A stretch of 64,000 nucleotides of DNA from Nitrososphaeria archaeon (GCA_029775855.1 JARVJZ010000003.1:1-64000); one strand, 5' to 3'. Shown: positions 35,082 to 45,874, counted from the first letter of the stretch. Notes: a model not told the origin generated them from the sequence alone. Made by a program: numbers and translations.

Positions 35082-35878
35082 ATTAAGAAGAGTCTAGTTA
35101 TGAGCATGTAGATGCTTATTCCTACTATGACTATGCTAAATACTCTGCGAAGCATTAAGCTACTCATCTTTTTAGCCAGCCTTGAACCTATTTGAGCACC
35201 AACTATTACACCTACTACTAGAGGTATAGCGTATTCAAACAGAATGTGCCCTAGAATTAGATGCATAGCCAACCCGGAGAGGGATGTGAAGATTATTGTG
35301 AATGTTGAAGTCGCCACGGCGTAATGAATCCCTACACCAAACACGATGTTGAAGATAGGCACAACAAATATGCCTCCTCCAACTCCAAACATCCCAGCCA
35401 TTACACCAGCGCCGAAGAGCGTTAACATGGAAGCAAAAACACTAATCTTCCTTGCGCTACCAGGTCTACTAGACTCAAAAGAAGACCTACCTCTATCTTT
35501 TGTAAACAGCATGCTGAGAGATATTAAAAAGAGCATAATGCTAAAGACCACAGCAAGCAGTTGGGAAGACATATACTTTGTTATATCCGCACCTAAAAGT
35601 GCTCCCGGCACAGTCGACGCTGATGTGAGTAAACCGAGCCAAAATATAATGCGTTTTTGCCTAATATACTCTATGGTTGCTGAAGTTGCCGTAGCGAAGA
35701 CCGCTACTAGGCTTGCTCCAACTGCGATATGTGTCGGCAGACCCAAGCCTAAAACTAGAGTTGGTACTATAAGAATGCCTCCACCCAAGCCTAGCATAGA
35801 GCTGAATGTTCCTATTAGGACACCTATAGGCACTAACGCTAAGAAAGAGAGAAAGGAGAGATCGACCACGTTAATCAC
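35078..35878 (-). CDS. TSUP family (TauE/SafE) anion exporter
   Basis: A 266-aa protein with about eight hydrophobic segments and two copies of the family motif. GTFSSMLGLGGGILIVPTLVLGLGLP lies in the N-terminal half and AGMFGVGGGIFVVPIFNIVFGVG in the C-terminal half. TauE/SafE members move sulfite, sulfoacetate or other organosulfur anions. The substrate cannot be told here. Divergent from the mscS gene. Confidence 0.88.
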   Translation of the reverse strand: MINVVDLSFLSFLALVPIGVLIGTFSSMLGLGGGILIVPTLVLGLGLPTHIAVGASLVAVFATATSATIEYIRQKRIIFWLGLLTSASTVPGALLGADITKYMSSQLLAVVFSIMLFLISLSMLFTKDRGRSSFESSRPGSARKISVFASMLTLFGAGVMAGMFGVGGGIFVVPIFNIVFGVGIHYAVATSTFTIIFTSLSGLAMHLILGHILFEYAIPLVVGVIVGAQIGSRLAKKMSSLMLRRVFSIVIVGISIYMLITRLFLI

Positions 35879-35980
35879 ATCACACCGTTGTTTATGTATG
35901 ATATGAATATTATGCTAACACTAATTTTTAGAAAGATTAAATGATAATGTTTATTGAGCCGTGTCTACGGTTAGGTTGCT

Positions 35981-37075
35981 ATGTCCCTAACCATCGTTGA
36001 TGTAATGGTTATTCTCATATCTCTAGCTGCAGCATTTCTGCTCGCCGTAGCCACACTTGTCTTCTTTAGAAGATACATCAGACGTTTTGCAGCTAGAACC
36101 AAAACCAGATTAGACGATGTTATCTTATCGGCGATAGAATGGCCTCTGATGCTTCTTATACTTGGTGTAGGCGTAGTCTTTTCTCTTAGATACCTAAACG
36201 AGAAGATCCCAAACATCCTACCAGACTGGGTGGTTTTGAGCTTGACGCCAATCACATACGCTATCATCACACTCATGATCACTTCTTTATTGGTTGCGGC
36301 AGTTAACCAGTTAAGTTCGACGCGCATAAAGAAACTCGTTGAAAGTGTTCCTGAGAAGGAGACCATGTTTAGGCTCCTTAACCGTCTGCTTGTGTCTCTC
36401 ATCTATATAGTAGGTGGGTTGGTGGCGCTATCCATCATATATCCTGGGGTGACTGGCGCGCTTTCAACGCTGCTGCTAGGCGCAGGTTTCCTAGGTATAG
36501 TGGTGGGTCTGGCGGCTCAGAGAGTTTTAGGAAACTTGCTTTCAGGCATAAACATCAACCTAGCGCATCCTATAAGAGTTGGAGATGCTGTGATGATAAA
36601 AGGTGAATACGGCTTCGTAACCGACATAACGCTTCGCCATACCGTTATCAGAACGTGGGATAATAGACGACTCATAATTCCAAACTCGGTTCTTGATGAT
36701 GAAGTTATAATCAACTATACGCTGGAGGATCCTAAGAAGCTCTTCGGAATAGTGCTCTATGTGCCCTATGATACAAACATAGAAAGGGTGGCTCAAATAA
36801 TGATTGAAGAAGCAAAGAAGCATCCAGATGTGCTGCCAGACCTTGCACCGATATTTCAAATATTGAACTTTGAGAAGGAATCTATTCAACTAAGATTACT
36901 CTTTATGGCAAAAGATCAAGGAACCGCATTTAACACTGCGGTCGAGCTTAGGAGGAGCATAAAGAAGAGGTTCGATGAAGAAGGGATAAAGATGAGCTGC
37001 GTAACTAACTACATAATTCCTAGCCGAATAGCTATGAAGATGCCCTCTGAAGGTGTGCAAACACTTAATATGTAG
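35981..37075 (+). CDS. mscS: MscS-family mechanosensitive channel
   Basis: Three N-terminal hydrophobic helices, then the pore-lining helix GAGFLGIVVGLAAQRVLGNLLSGI with Gly/Ala packing. The MscS beta domain follows: IRVGDAVMIKGEYGFVTDITLRHTVIRTWDNRRLIIPNS (about residues 205-245). The C-terminal alpha/beta domain completes the protein at 364 aa. It relieves hypo-osmotic stress. It starts at ATG 35981; thrC follows 19 nt downstream on the same strand. Confidence 0.92.
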   Translation: MSLTIVDVMVILISLAAAFLLAVATLVFFRRYIRRFAARTKTRLDDVILSAIEWPLMLLILGVGVVFSLRYLNEKIPNILPDWVVLSLTPITYAIITLMITSLLVAAVNQLSSTRIKKLVESVPEKETMFRLLNRLLVSLIYIVGGLVALSIIYPGVTGALSTLLLGAGFLGIVVGLAAQRVLGNLLSGININLAHPIRVGDAVMIKGEYGFVTDITLRHTVIRTWDNRRLIIPNSVLDDEVIINYTLEDPKKLFGIVLYVPYDTNIERVAQIMIEEAKKHPDVLPDLAPIFQILNFEKESIQLRLLFMAKDQGTAFNTAVELRRSIKKRFDEEGIKMSCVTNYIIPSRIAMKMPSEGVQTLNM

Positions 37076-37094
37076 CATAGAGTTGAAGTGAAAT

Positions 37095-38327
37095 ATGGTG
37101 CACATAGGGCTTAGATGCACAAAATGCAAAGCAACTTATCCTAAAGGTACGCTCTACCTATGCCCAAAATGTCAAGGCATACTTGATGTTGAATACAATT
37201 ATGATAAGATTGTTCTAAGCCGCAAAGCACTTGAACAGAGTTTAGACAGAACGGTATGGCGATATCGAGACCTACTCCCTTGCTCAAAAGAAGCAAAAGA
37301 AGTCAGCTTAGGAGAAGGGGGCACACCACTGCACAAAGCAAGTAGATTAACAGCCATTCTAGGCACGAATGTGATGCTGAAGGATGAGAGCAGAAACCCC
37401 ACCGGCTCGTTTAAAGATAGGGCTATCAGTGTAGCGGTTTCTTGGGCTATTGAGCAAGGTGCAAAGCGTCTCGTCTCTGCATCCTCTGGAAACGCAGCAG
37501 CATCTGTAGCTGCTTATTCGGCTAAGGCTGGGCTTGACTGCTACTTGCTCTTTGACTCTAAGTCTCCTCCTACAAAGCATCTCCAACCTACTGTTTATGG
37601 TGCTAAAGGTTTATCTGTGAAAAATCTGTTTACCGGCACCCCTCAAGATTTGAGTGAACTACTCTATACATTATCCAACCGCCTTGACGCATACAATATC
37701 TTCTGCTGGGCGCTCATAAACCCCTATACACTTGAAGGCAACAAAACCATAGCCTACGAGATATGTGAGGCGTTAAACTGGAGTGCCCCGGATGCGGTAG
37801 TAGTCCCAGTAGGTGGAGGAGATAACTTGGTAGCAGAGTGGAAGGGGTTCAAAGAAATGTTGGGAATGGGGTTGATAGATAAGCTGCCTAAGATGGTAGG
37901 TGTGCAGTCAACTAAAGCAGACCCTCTTGTAAAAGCGTGGAAGAGTGGCAGCGAGACAGTAGCCCCCATAGAGACACCTTCAAGCATAGCTTCAGGCATA
38001 AATGTGCCCTACACAGGAGACCACACACTTAAGGCGATAAGAGAATCTAAAGGGGCTGCTGTCGCTGTAGATGATGAAGAGATCCTTTTAGCGGAGAAAG
38101 AAATAGCCAGCTTAGAAGGGGTTTGGGTTGAACCTTCTTCAGCCTCAGCTGTAGCAGCTGTGCCTAAACTTGTGGAATCAGGCATAGTGTCAAAAGATGA
38201 TGTGGTCGTATGTGTGCTTACCGGAAGCGGGTTAAAGGATACGGACGCTGCACGGAAGTTTACACCTACTGTCCAGAAGGTTAACAGAGATTTAGAGGAG
38301 ATAATGCGTGCTTTTAAACGCATGTAA
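37095..38327 (+). CDS. thrC: Threonine synthase
   Basis: PLP enzyme that makes threonine from O-phosphohomoserine. An N-terminal zinc ribbon (CTKC at 8-11, CPKC at 25-28) precedes the catalytic domain. Such ribbons are common in archaeal ThrC. The PLP lysine lies in ESRNPTGSFKDRA (about residue 100), and SASSGNAAASVAAY binds the cofactor phosphate region. VPVGGGDN is the glycine loop. Cysteine or other fold-type II enzymes are alternatives, but the ribbon plus SFKDR favours threonine synthase. No other threonine genes are adjacent. Confidence 0.92.
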   Translation: MVHIGLRCTKCKATYPKGTLYLCPKCQGILDVEYNYDKIVLSRKALEQSLDRTVWRYRDLLPCSKEAKEVSLGEGGTPLHKASRLTAILGTNVMLKDESRNPTGSFKDRAISVAVSWAIEQGAKRLVSASSGNAAASVAAYSAKAGLDCYLLFDSKSPPTKHLQPTVYGAKGLSVKNLFTGTPQDLSELLYTLSNRLDAYNIFCWALINPYTLEGNKTIAYEICEALNWSAPDAVVVPVGGGDNLVAEWKGFKEMLGMGLIDKLPKMVGVQSTKADPLVKAWKSGSETVAPIETPSSIASGINVPYTGDHTLKAIRESKGAAVAVDDEEILLAEKEIASLEGVWVEPSSASAVAAVPKLVESGIVSKDDVVVCVLTGSGLKDTDAARKFTPTVQKVNRDLEEIMRAFKRM

Positions 38328-38370
38328 ACCTGAAAGTAAGATTTTATTTCTAGAAGCGCGTCATAATTAA

Positions 38371-39783
38371 TTGGATGATTTGAACGAAGATTACAGAGTA
38401 GAAAGTGATACTTTAGGGGAAGTAAGGGTGCCCGCTACAGCTTACTACGGCGCCCAAACACAGCGAGCATTAGAAAACTTCCAGATATCTAACCTGAAGT
38501 TTCCAAGTATTTTCATAAGAGCACTAGCTTTGATAAAGCTAGCAGCAGCCAAAACGAACATAACACTAGGACTATTGGATAAGCAGATAGGTGAGGCAAT
38601 AATCAAAGCTTGTGAAGAGCTCCTAAATGGTAAATTCGATGACCAATTTCCATTAGATGTCTTTCAAACAGGCTCGGGCACGTCAACTAACATGAATGTG
38701 AATGAAGTCTTAGCAAACAGAGCCAGCGAGATCCTAGGTGGCAGCAGAGGTGATAAGAAGCTTGTCCACCCAAACGACCACGTGAACATGTGCCAATCAA
38801 CAAACGATGTCTTCCCAACCGCTATTAACATAGCTTCACTAGAAACGCTAAAGAAAGACTTGCTCCCTTCTATGCGCCTATTAAGGGATGCATTCAAGAG
38901 GAAGGTGGAGGAATTTAAAGACGTTATAAAATCTGCTAGAACACATCTCCAAGATGCAGTGCCTATAACGTTGGGACAAGAGTTCAGTGGTTATGAGAGT
39001 ATGGTTGAGCATGCTATAAGAAGAGTAGAGTCAACACAGGATTCATTATGTGAAATCCCTCTTGGAGGCACAGCGGTTGGCACAGGATTAAATGCGCACC
39101 CCTCTTACGCCGCTCTGACTATAGCAGAGCTTAATAGGTTGACTGGACTTGCTTTGAGGAAAGCGGAAAACACATTTGAAGCGATGCAAAGTAGGGACGC
39201 AAATGTAGAGTTAAGCAGCGCCTTAAAAGAATATGCGGTATCCCTCATGAAGATAGCAAACGACCTACGCCTACTATACTCAGGACCAAGAACAGGCTTG
39301 GGTGAAATAATTCTACCTGCTATTCAACCAGGTTCAAGCATAATGCCGGGGAAAGTAAATCCGGTTGTGCCTGAGATGGTTAATATGGTTGCTGCTAAAG
39401 TTATAGGAAATGATGTCACGATAACTGTAGCGGGGCAAGCTGGTAACCTTGATTTGAACACTATGATGCCTATTATAGCCTACACACTACTTGAATCGAT
39501 AAGCATTCTGGCTTCAGCGAGCAGAACCCTAGCGAGATGTGTAGATGGAATCGTGGCGGATAGATTGAGATGCCTAAAATATGCAGAATCTTCCGTCGCT
39601 CTAATAACGGTCTTAGCACCTAAAATAGGTTACGAAGAAGCGGCTAAAATTGCAAGAAAGGCTCTAGAAGGGGGTAAGAGCATCAGAGATCTTGTTGTGG
39701 AAGAAGGCTTGCTGACAAAAGAAGAAGCGAATAGCGTGCTTAACCTAAAGAAACTTACAGAAGGCGGTATAATTCATGCTTAA
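38371..39783 (+). CDS. fumC: Class II fumarate hydratase
   Basis: Reversibly hydrates fumarate to malate. FQTGSGTSTNMNVNEVLANRA, HPNDHVNMCQSTNDVFPTA and GSSIMPGKVNPVVPEMVNMV are the three conserved regions of the fumarase/aspartase superfamily; the last holds the catalytic serine loop. NTFEAMQSRDA and YAVSLMKIANDLR resemble fumarase more than aspartate ammonia-lyase, although VVPEMVN recalls aspartase, so aspartase remains possible. The length of 470 aa fits. The start is TTG 38371. In the window it belongs to the C4/PEP metabolism set. Confidence 0.85.
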   Translation: MDDLNEDYRVESDTLGEVRVPATAYYGAQTQRALENFQISNLKFPSIFIRALALIKLAAAKTNITLGLLDKQIGEAIIKACEELLNGKFDDQFPLDVFQTGSGTSTNMNVNEVLANRASEILGGSRGDKKLVHPNDHVNMCQSTNDVFPTAINIASLETLKKDLLPSMRLLRDAFKRKVEEFKDVIKSARTHLQDAVPITLGQEFSGYESMVEHAIRRVESTQDSLCEIPLGGTAVGTGLNAHPSYAALTIAELNRLTGLALRKAENTFEAMQSRDANVELSSALKEYAVSLMKIANDLRLLYSGPRTGLGEIILPAIQPGSSIMPGKVNPVVPEMVNMVAAKVIGNDVTITVAGQAGNLDLNTMMPIIAYTLLESISILASASRTLARCVDGIVADRLRCLKYAESSVALITVLAPKIGYEEAAKIARKALEGGKSIRDLVVEEGLLTKEEANSVLNLKKLTEGGIIHA

Positions 39784-39830
39784 ACAAAAAAGGGATGGGC
39801 TCCATCTTTTTGCTAGGAGCCCTTAAGAGT

Positions 39831-40172
<342 letters not shown>

Positions 40173-40225
40173 TTACCATAATATATTTAAATTGAACTAT
40201 TTGAGTTGCTCTGTAGAGTTTATGT

Positions 40226-41914
40226 TTAGTATGTGGTGTAGTAGCGGATGAGGCTTCTTGCTATATCGATCTTAGCTATTACACCTATTAACTCGCCTTT
40301 GTTATCGACTACATAGATGTGGTCAGCATTTTTATTGAGCATAATCGTGACAACTTCATTTAGAGGAGTGGTGAGGGGTACGGCAACGGGTTTCTCTGCG
40401 TAGGTGGTTAATACTGGGAGTTTAAGGGATTTTCTAGAGGCAGAGACTAATTCCTCAAGTCTAACAACGCCGATAGGTCTTTTGCCGCTGTCCACTATAG
40501 GTAGAACCCTATATGGCACAGCCTCAAACTTCTTAAGAGCCGTTGCAACATTCTCATCTTCAGTTAATGTAATGGGGTTATCTGACATCACATCAGAGGC
40601 CTTAAGCCGACTTATTATTTGGGGAGCTATCTTTGAGGCTTTACCGTAGATGCGCTCTAACGCGAGCTCCTCTTCATAAACCTTAGCCGAAGGCTGAGAC
40701 GGAAATAAAGAGAGAGAACCAGAAGCGAAGAAACTACAGAGAGATGCCAAAAGCCCTGGGATAATAGCATACGGGCCGGCTGTCTCTGCTATGAATGCGG
40801 CTGGTGCGAGGAAGATTTTGTGGGTTCCTGAGAGCATGGCAGCCATCCCTACCGCAAGATAAGTTGGTTCAATCGTTTGTGTGACTGCGATTGAGTAAGA
40901 TGCGCCTATTAATGCGCCTTCTACGATGGTTGGTGTTAGAAGGCCGCCGCTTCCCCCGAAGTTTAGGAATATGGTTGTTGAGAACAGTCTGAGAATTGTT
41001 AGTGTTAAGAGTAATGGGATTGTGTATGCCGATTTGTTTGACGCTAAGTTTTCTACGGTTTCATACCCCGCGCCGATGCTTTCGAAGTTTATGAAGCCAA
41101 TTAAACCCAGACTTAATCCCCCTATAAGGAGGAGCAGACCAAAACCGCCTCGAACCAAAGATCTTCGCCCTAAGCTATCCGCCAGATTATACACTCTAAC
41201 AAAGAATGCAGAGTAGAGCCCACAGATTACGCCAAGTATGATAGAGTGCGCAATTACATTTAAGTTCAAAGATGGGGTTGAGGGTAAATAGAAGATAGGT
41301 GCGATACCGCCCAAAACCACAGCAACTGAATACGAAAGAGCAGATGCTACTGCAGCTTCGACAAAAGCCTCTTTCTCTACATCCCTTTTATAGGGTATCT
41401 CTATAGCGAATAATATGGCTGTAAATGGGGCTTTAAATAACGCTGAGAAGCCAGCTGCAACGCCAGCCAAATAAATCTTCCTTTGCTTCTGGAAAGGCAC
41501 CTTAAACAATCTTGAGATAGCGGCGCCTATTCCCCCTCCAGCTACTATTGCTGGGCCTTCTAGTCCAGCAGTGCCGCTTAACATAATTGAAGTGGTTGAA
41601 GCAAGTGTCCTTACTGTTGTTTCTCTCATTGAGAGATGTCCAGCCCTTAAATGGAGTGTTTCAAGCATAAGGTGGATGTCGCTGTTTCTCGACTTGGTTG
41701 CAGAGAAGTATTGAATAAGTGTAAAGCTTAGAGTTATAGAGAGTAGTGTAATAATGAAGATTAACTCCTTTTCTTTCAACATAGCTGTCTTTATCAGAGC
41801 CCAAGTATATTGGTAGGCGAATCCCAGCGCTACTGTAATTAATCCTGCGGTAGCTGCTGTGGCAATAAGTATGAGGATATACGCTTTATTTCGTAAGATT
41901 AAGTTGAGCATCAA
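40226..41914 (-). CDS. clcA: ClC-family chloride channel/antiporter with CBS pair
   Basis: A 562-aa membrane protein. The anion-filter motif GLEGPAIVAGGGIGAAISR contains the gating Glu (GxEGP). GVAAGFSALFKAPFTAILFAIE and NFGGSGGLLTPTIVEGALIGA follow, as in ClC proteins. The C-terminal 130 residues hold two CBS domains (ASDVMSDNPITLTEDENVATALKK and the later VPLTTPLNEVVTIMLNKNADHIYVVD), which usually sense adenine nucleotides. Whether it is a channel or an H+/Cl- exchanger cannot be decided with confidence. It is divergent from the MFS gene at 41968. Confidence 0.92.
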   Translation of the reverse strand: MMLNLILRNKAYILILIATAATAGLITVALGFAYQYTWALIKTAMLKEKELIFIITLLSITLSFTLIQYFSATKSRNSDIHLMLETLHLRAGHLSMRETTVRTLASTTSIMLSGTAGLEGPAIVAGGGIGAAISRLFKVPFQKQRKIYLAGVAAGFSALFKAPFTAILFAIEIPYKRDVEKEAFVEAAVASALSYSVAVVLGGIAPIFYLPSTPSLNLNVIAHSIILGVICGLYSAFFVRVYNLADSLGRRSLVRGGFGLLLLIGGLSLGLIGFINFESIGAGYETVENLASNKSAYTIPLLLTLTILRLFSTTIFLNFGGSGGLLTPTIVEGALIGASYSIAVTQTIEPTYLAVGMAAMLSGTHKIFLAPAAFIAETAGPYAIIPGLLASLCSFFASGSLSLFPSQPSAKVYEEELALERIYGKASKIAPQIISRLKASDVMSDNPITLTEDENVATALKKFEAVPYRVLPIVDSGKRPIGVVRLEELVSASRKSLKLPVLTTYAEKPVAVPLTTPLNEVVTIMLNKNADHIYVVDNKGELIGVIAKIDIARSLIRYYTTY

Positions 41915-41967
41915 AGTTATTTACCACTCTACCTTAGCATAGGCATATATTATTTAAGGTGTAGACG

Positions 41968-43236
41968 ATGGGTGGAGCTAATAAGGTTATTAAATCTCTA
42001 GGCCGCTCAGGTTGGTTTTCTCTTATACCCTTTTACGCCGCTGTTCAAGGTGTGTCTGTTTACATTCCACTGGCGATAATTAGGTTAGGTGGAGATGTTA
42101 GAGATGTGAGCTTTGCCGCTTCTGCTTATAACCTTGCCTTGATACCTACAACGCTGCTTTGGGGATACTTATGTGATGTGACTGGATTAAGGAAAGGTTT
42201 GATTTATTTAGCTTCGTTAGTAAGCTTTTTATGCTCAACCGCGTTCTATTTTTCGAATAATGTAGCTCTCTTGATTATTATTTTCGGTGTGTATTCTCAG
42301 ACTGCATCTCTTTTTGCACCCGCTTTTAACTTACTCATATTAGAGACGCTGCCTAAGAAGAGTTGGGAAAAAGGCTACACGCTATCGAATCTTTACATGT
42401 TCATTGGGCAGATAATCGGTATGGTTGCTGGCGTAGTTTGGACAATCTTCTTCTCGGTCTCAACATATCCTTTGCTGTCTGCTGTCTTCTCTATTGTGGG
42501 GCTTTTAACCGCTTTAACACTGCCCAAGCCGAAGGTTCTATTAGAGCGGCGCTCTATTTTGTGGTCAGCCCAAGGGCTTATACATAAGATGACTCATTTA
42601 CCACTAATCTTTGTAAGGCGTCCTCGTTTAACTGACTATAAGTCAGTGGCAGCTATGGGTAAGAGAGCTCTAACGAGGGAAATACCGATGATATTTGCCG
42701 CAGCCTTCCTCTTTATGCTCTCAGCCAACTTCTTCTTCACACCTTATACACCATACTTGAAACATACTGGTCTTTCAGATTCACAAGTAATATTTCTCAA
42801 CATCTACATAGTAGCTGCTAACGCTATCACATCCCAATTCTTGTTAAAGAGGTTTAGCGGCAAAGTTTCACATTCAGTAGCGAGCAGAGCTTTAATGGCT
42901 AGAGCGATTGGTATGCTCTTAGGAGCGTTCTTCGCATCATTCGCGGTGGATGAATGGAGCTTCTACACCACTATGCTCATTTACACTCTACTAGGCTCAG
43001 CGTATGCTACAATTAACATAAATCTAACTTCTCTTCTATTCAAGGCACTGCCCTTAGGAAAGCAAGGTGGGCTGCTAGGTGTGTTCAGCTCATTGAATGG
43101 GCTCGCTTCTCTAGTAGGCGCATTCGCCTCAGGCTATTCAGCATACTACTTGGGCTACACAGCAACCTTCTTCATAGCCGCGCTCTTGGTGTTTTTAGCA
43201 TCAATTCTGCTAGAATTGCACTACCAAGAGCAATAG
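41968..43236 (+). CDS. MFS transporter
   Basis: A 422-aa protein with about 12 hydrophobic segments. The motif LLWGYLCDVTGLRKGLIY between TM2 and TM3 is the MFS signature. A long basic loop (around residues 190-230, RRPRLTDYKSVAAMGKRALTRE) separates the two halves. The C-terminal half ends LGVFSSLNGLASLVGAFASGYSAYYLG. The start is ATG 41968; it converges with nurA. Substrate unknown. Confidence 0.82.
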   Translation: MGGANKVIKSLGRSGWFSLIPFYAAVQGVSVYIPLAIIRLGGDVRDVSFAASAYNLALIPTTLLWGYLCDVTGLRKGLIYLASLVSFLCSTAFYFSNNVALLIIIFGVYSQTASLFAPAFNLLILETLPKKSWEKGYTLSNLYMFIGQIIGMVAGVVWTIFFSVSTYPLLSAVFSIVGLLTALTLPKPKVLLERRSILWSAQGLIHKMTHLPLIFVRRPRLTDYKSVAAMGKRALTREIPMIFAAAFLFMLSANFFFTPYTPYLKHTGLSDSQVIFLNIYIVAANAITSQFLLKRFSGKVSHSVASRALMARAIGMLLGAFFASFAVDEWSFYTTMLIYTLLGSAYATININLTSLLFKALPLGKQGGLLGVFSSLNGLASLVGAFASGYSAYYLGYTATFFIAALLVFLASILLELHYQEQ

Positions 43237-43242
43237 TTTATC

Positions 43243-44445
43243 TTAATCTTCATCCTTCTGTGGGTTAAGGTGTGTAAAGTAGTCGGATAAAGCATCTTTT
43301 TGAGTTGAGGCATCATTTATAAGAAGCGCTTCGATCTCCTCTACAAACTCCTTATTAAAGCCTCGTGGAAGACTTGTATTTAGATCAACCAAATCTAGGG
43401 GCCAAGGTAGACCCGTCGCGGGGTTATGGAATGATTTAAAGTATGAGAGTAAAGGCTCTATATCTGTGCCGGCTTTAACCTCAAACTCAAATGGTGGTGG
43501 TTGGTTGCATCTGACAAAGTGTCTTGAGGTGCCTATTATGCGTTCAACAGCGTACTCCAAAGATTTGTGAATAGAGTGCGACACACTACGCTTCGCTTTA
43601 TCATATAGTTGTTCTATATTTCTAACCTTCTTCTCAGACAGCACTGCATAATTGTAGAGTGACTTTATCTGAGCGTAAAAGTTGTATGCTTCTGGGCGTT
43701 CAAATAACCATTCATATGAAAAGTAATGTTTTGGCGGTAGAAGCGCCGTTAGAATGTGCTTGTCATTTGCGCCTACACACATATTGGGGTCTCTATATTT
43801 GTAGAGGAGCCAGCCGTCTATTGCGGTAGATCGGCTTCTTTTTATTACTCCTACTGCTTTTCGCGAGTCCATTAGGGCTAAAGTCTTATCTCTTATGTTT
43901 GAAATCAACTCTCTTCCGAATCTGTATCCATCGACACCTAAAATTTCTTCTCTGACTTTGTATGCAGCGGCTCTAAAGCCAAAGAAACTCCCATCTAGTA
44001 TAACCCAATCTACATCCATTTTTTTGAGGCATGTATATGCAAGTTCTCGTTCAAGGTTAAGCCTCAAAAGCTCAAGTAGGGTTAAGGTGTTGCTGTATCC
44101 TTCGCTCTGCTCCGCTGTGTAGCATCTTGATATGTAGCCTTCATCCACTTGCCGCTTTCCTTCAAATATAAGATATGAAGCGCAGTATGTCCCAACTCTT
44201 ATACCTAATCTCTCACTCGTAGTTGGAGAGTTAGAGCCATCTACCACCAAAACTCTCCAATTTAACCATTCGTCAGAATCTAGAATAGGCTTACCCTTTA
44301 CTACCGAGCTCAAACTTCTTATCTTCTGCTGCATACGCTGCATTCTTGCTTTGCATCTTCTAGCCTCCTCTTCAGCAAGCTTAAAGAATTGATGTTGTAG
44401 CGGTGGTGGGAGCTTAAACCAACTACTCTCTTTGTCGTTAAGCAA
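43243..44445 (-). CDS. nurA: NurA 5'-3' nuclease
   Basis: Nuclease that with HerA resects DNA ends in archaea. The metal-binding motifs RVLVVDGSNSP (about residue 66), WVILDGSFFG (about 145) and, later, AVGVIKRSRSTAIDG are all present in family order, with C-terminal CNQPPPFEFEVK and HNPATGLPWPLDLVD. The 400-aa length is in the normal range. It starts one nt after the herA stop, in the operon small ORF-rad50-like-herA-nurA. Confidence 0.92.
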   Translation of the reverse strand: MLNDKESSWFKLPPPLQHQFFKLAEEEARRCKARMQRMQQKIRSLSSVVKGKPILDSDEWLNWRVLVVDGSNSPTTSERLGIRVGTYCASYLIFEGKRQVDEGYISRCYTAEQSEGYSNTLTLLELLRLNLERELAYTCLKKMDVDWVILDGSFFGFRAAAYKVREEILGVDGYRFGRELISNIRDKTLALMDSRKAVGVIKRSRSTAIDGWLLYKYRDPNMCVGANDKHILTALLPPKHYFSYEWLFERPEAYNFYAQIKSLYNYAVLSEKKVRNIEQLYDKAKRSVSHSIHKSLEYAVERIIGTSRHFVRCNQPPPFEFEVKAGTDIEPLLSYFKSFHNPATGLPWPLDLVDLNTSLPRGFNKEFVEEIEALLINDASTQKDALSDYFTHLNPQKDED

Positions 44446-44446
44446 C

Positions 44447-45874
44447 CTACTTTACCTCAAATGTGATGAGCAGAGGTATAGGAGATGGATTCATGTTACC
44501 CATAAAATAGAAGTGTCCTGGCGGTAGCGAAAGCAAGAACTTTGGGTCTATGTTGAACGGCGAAAGCCAGTTTCCAGCCTCATTTATGTCCAGTGGATGA
44601 ATCTTTCCTACAAACTGAGTGTTCAGATTCCTCCGCACAGCCGCATTTATGCCTATTTCACCAGCTATACCTTGAGACAGTATGCAAATGCAGAGCCTAT
44701 GAGAGCGCCCGAGAGCGCATAAATCTATGATAATATCCGTAGTTTCCCTTTGTATACCATCTGGGTTAAATGGGCAATATTGAGGTCCCTCATCTATAAC
44801 TAGAGCGAGGTTTAGGTCTTCATCGTTCTGCATCAGATCCATTATATATCGAGCGAAGGTCAAGAAGACAGAGAGCTTCTCATCTTTACCCGTCTTCTTC
44901 ATATCAACGATGATGAGCCTACGCTCCTTAACTAGACGAAGTATGTCTTCAGCACTAAGGGTGCCTAGAATAGTTTGGATATCACTGTCCTTCAGCCTAC
45001 GATAACCCCTCTCAAAACGCTGCTGGTCTTCGAAGGGTTTACCTGAGCCTAAGTTTTTTGGATTTAAAGATTTAGTTATGCTTGTGTATAGAACTCTTCT
45101 AAACTCCGCTACACTTAACCCACGCCAACTTTCTGAATATACGAACTCCTCTAGAGCTTGTGTAACCGTGCCTCTTGCCTGCTGACCCGAGTATCCGAAG
45201 CTACCCATCTTCTTACAGAGGTATGAGACAACAGTCTCAGGATCTAAAGCTATATCAGATATGCCTATAATATTCTGCTTCTGATAGTAAGGAGCGTAGT
45301 CACGACCCTTCCAATCCAAGACCAGAACATCAAACCCTGCGTCAAGAAACATTGGTATCAGCTGAAAACGCGCCAAAAACGACTTACCACCACCAGTAGA
45401 AGCGAACACACCTATGTGATAAGGGATAAATGTTTCATCAACAGGGACAAGCCAACCAGGATGCCCCTCATAGTAGCCTACCGTATATCTATGCCTTGCA
45501 CCTGCTAGATAACGCATCGGGTCATCCTTATCTTCGAAAAGATAGACGATTGAGCCTGGGGCAAGTATCTTTTTGTTCTGCTCTATAGTCTCTTTAACTT
45601 CGCCTATAACTGATAATGTGAAGTCATAGGTTTCCTTGGCTGTAGATGGGGGGCCTCCTGCTCTAGCGTAGGCTACCCCTGGGTTATAGCCTCCAGGTTT
45701 AAGGTTTTCGTTGATGCCTCTTCCTCTTCTTAAGACTGCAAGTATCTTGCCTTCGTTCCTATTGTCTACTAGCACAAGGTCTTCTACTTTAACTCTCTTT
45801 TCTTCGGATTGATTAAGTATGACTCTGGCTTCGTTTTCAGAAGATTCACTGGCTATTAGCCCTATTGGTCTCAT
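44447..45874 (-). CDS. herA: HerA DNA-end-resection helicase/ATPase
   Basis: Hexameric FtsK-like motor working with NurA. The N-terminal HAS-barrel domain (PIGLIASESSENEARVIL; EDLVLVDN) is followed by Walker A GVFASTGGGKSFLARF (about residue 178), Walker B ALVIDEGPQYCPF, and the arginine-finger region LCICILSQGIAGE. The length of 475 aa is normal. It lies 10 nt from the Rad50-like gene upstream and one nt from nurA. In many archaea this cluster also has mre11; here it does not. Confidence 0.94.
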   Translation of the reverse strand: MRPIGLIASESSENEARVILNQSEEKRVKVEDLVLVDNRNEGKILAVLRRGRGINENLKPGGYNPGVAYARAGGPPSTAKETYDFTLSVIGEVKETIEQNKKILAPGSIVYLFEDKDDPMRYLAGARHRYTVGYYEGHPGWLVPVDETFIPYHIGVFASTGGGKSFLARFQLIPMFLDAGFDVLVLDWKGRDYAPYYQKQNIIGISDIALDPETVVSYLCKKMGSFGYSGQQARGTVTQALEEFVYSESWRGLSVAEFRRVLYTSITKSLNPKNLGSGKPFEDQQRFERGYRRLKDSDIQTILGTLSAEDILRLVKERRLIIVDMKKTGKDEKLSVFLTFARYIMDLMQNDEDLNLALVIDEGPQYCPFNPDGIQRETTDIIIDLCALGRSHRLCICILSQGIAGEIGINAAVRRNLNTQFVGKIHPLDINEAGNWLSPFNIDPKFLLSLPPGHFYFMGNMNPSPIPLLITFEVK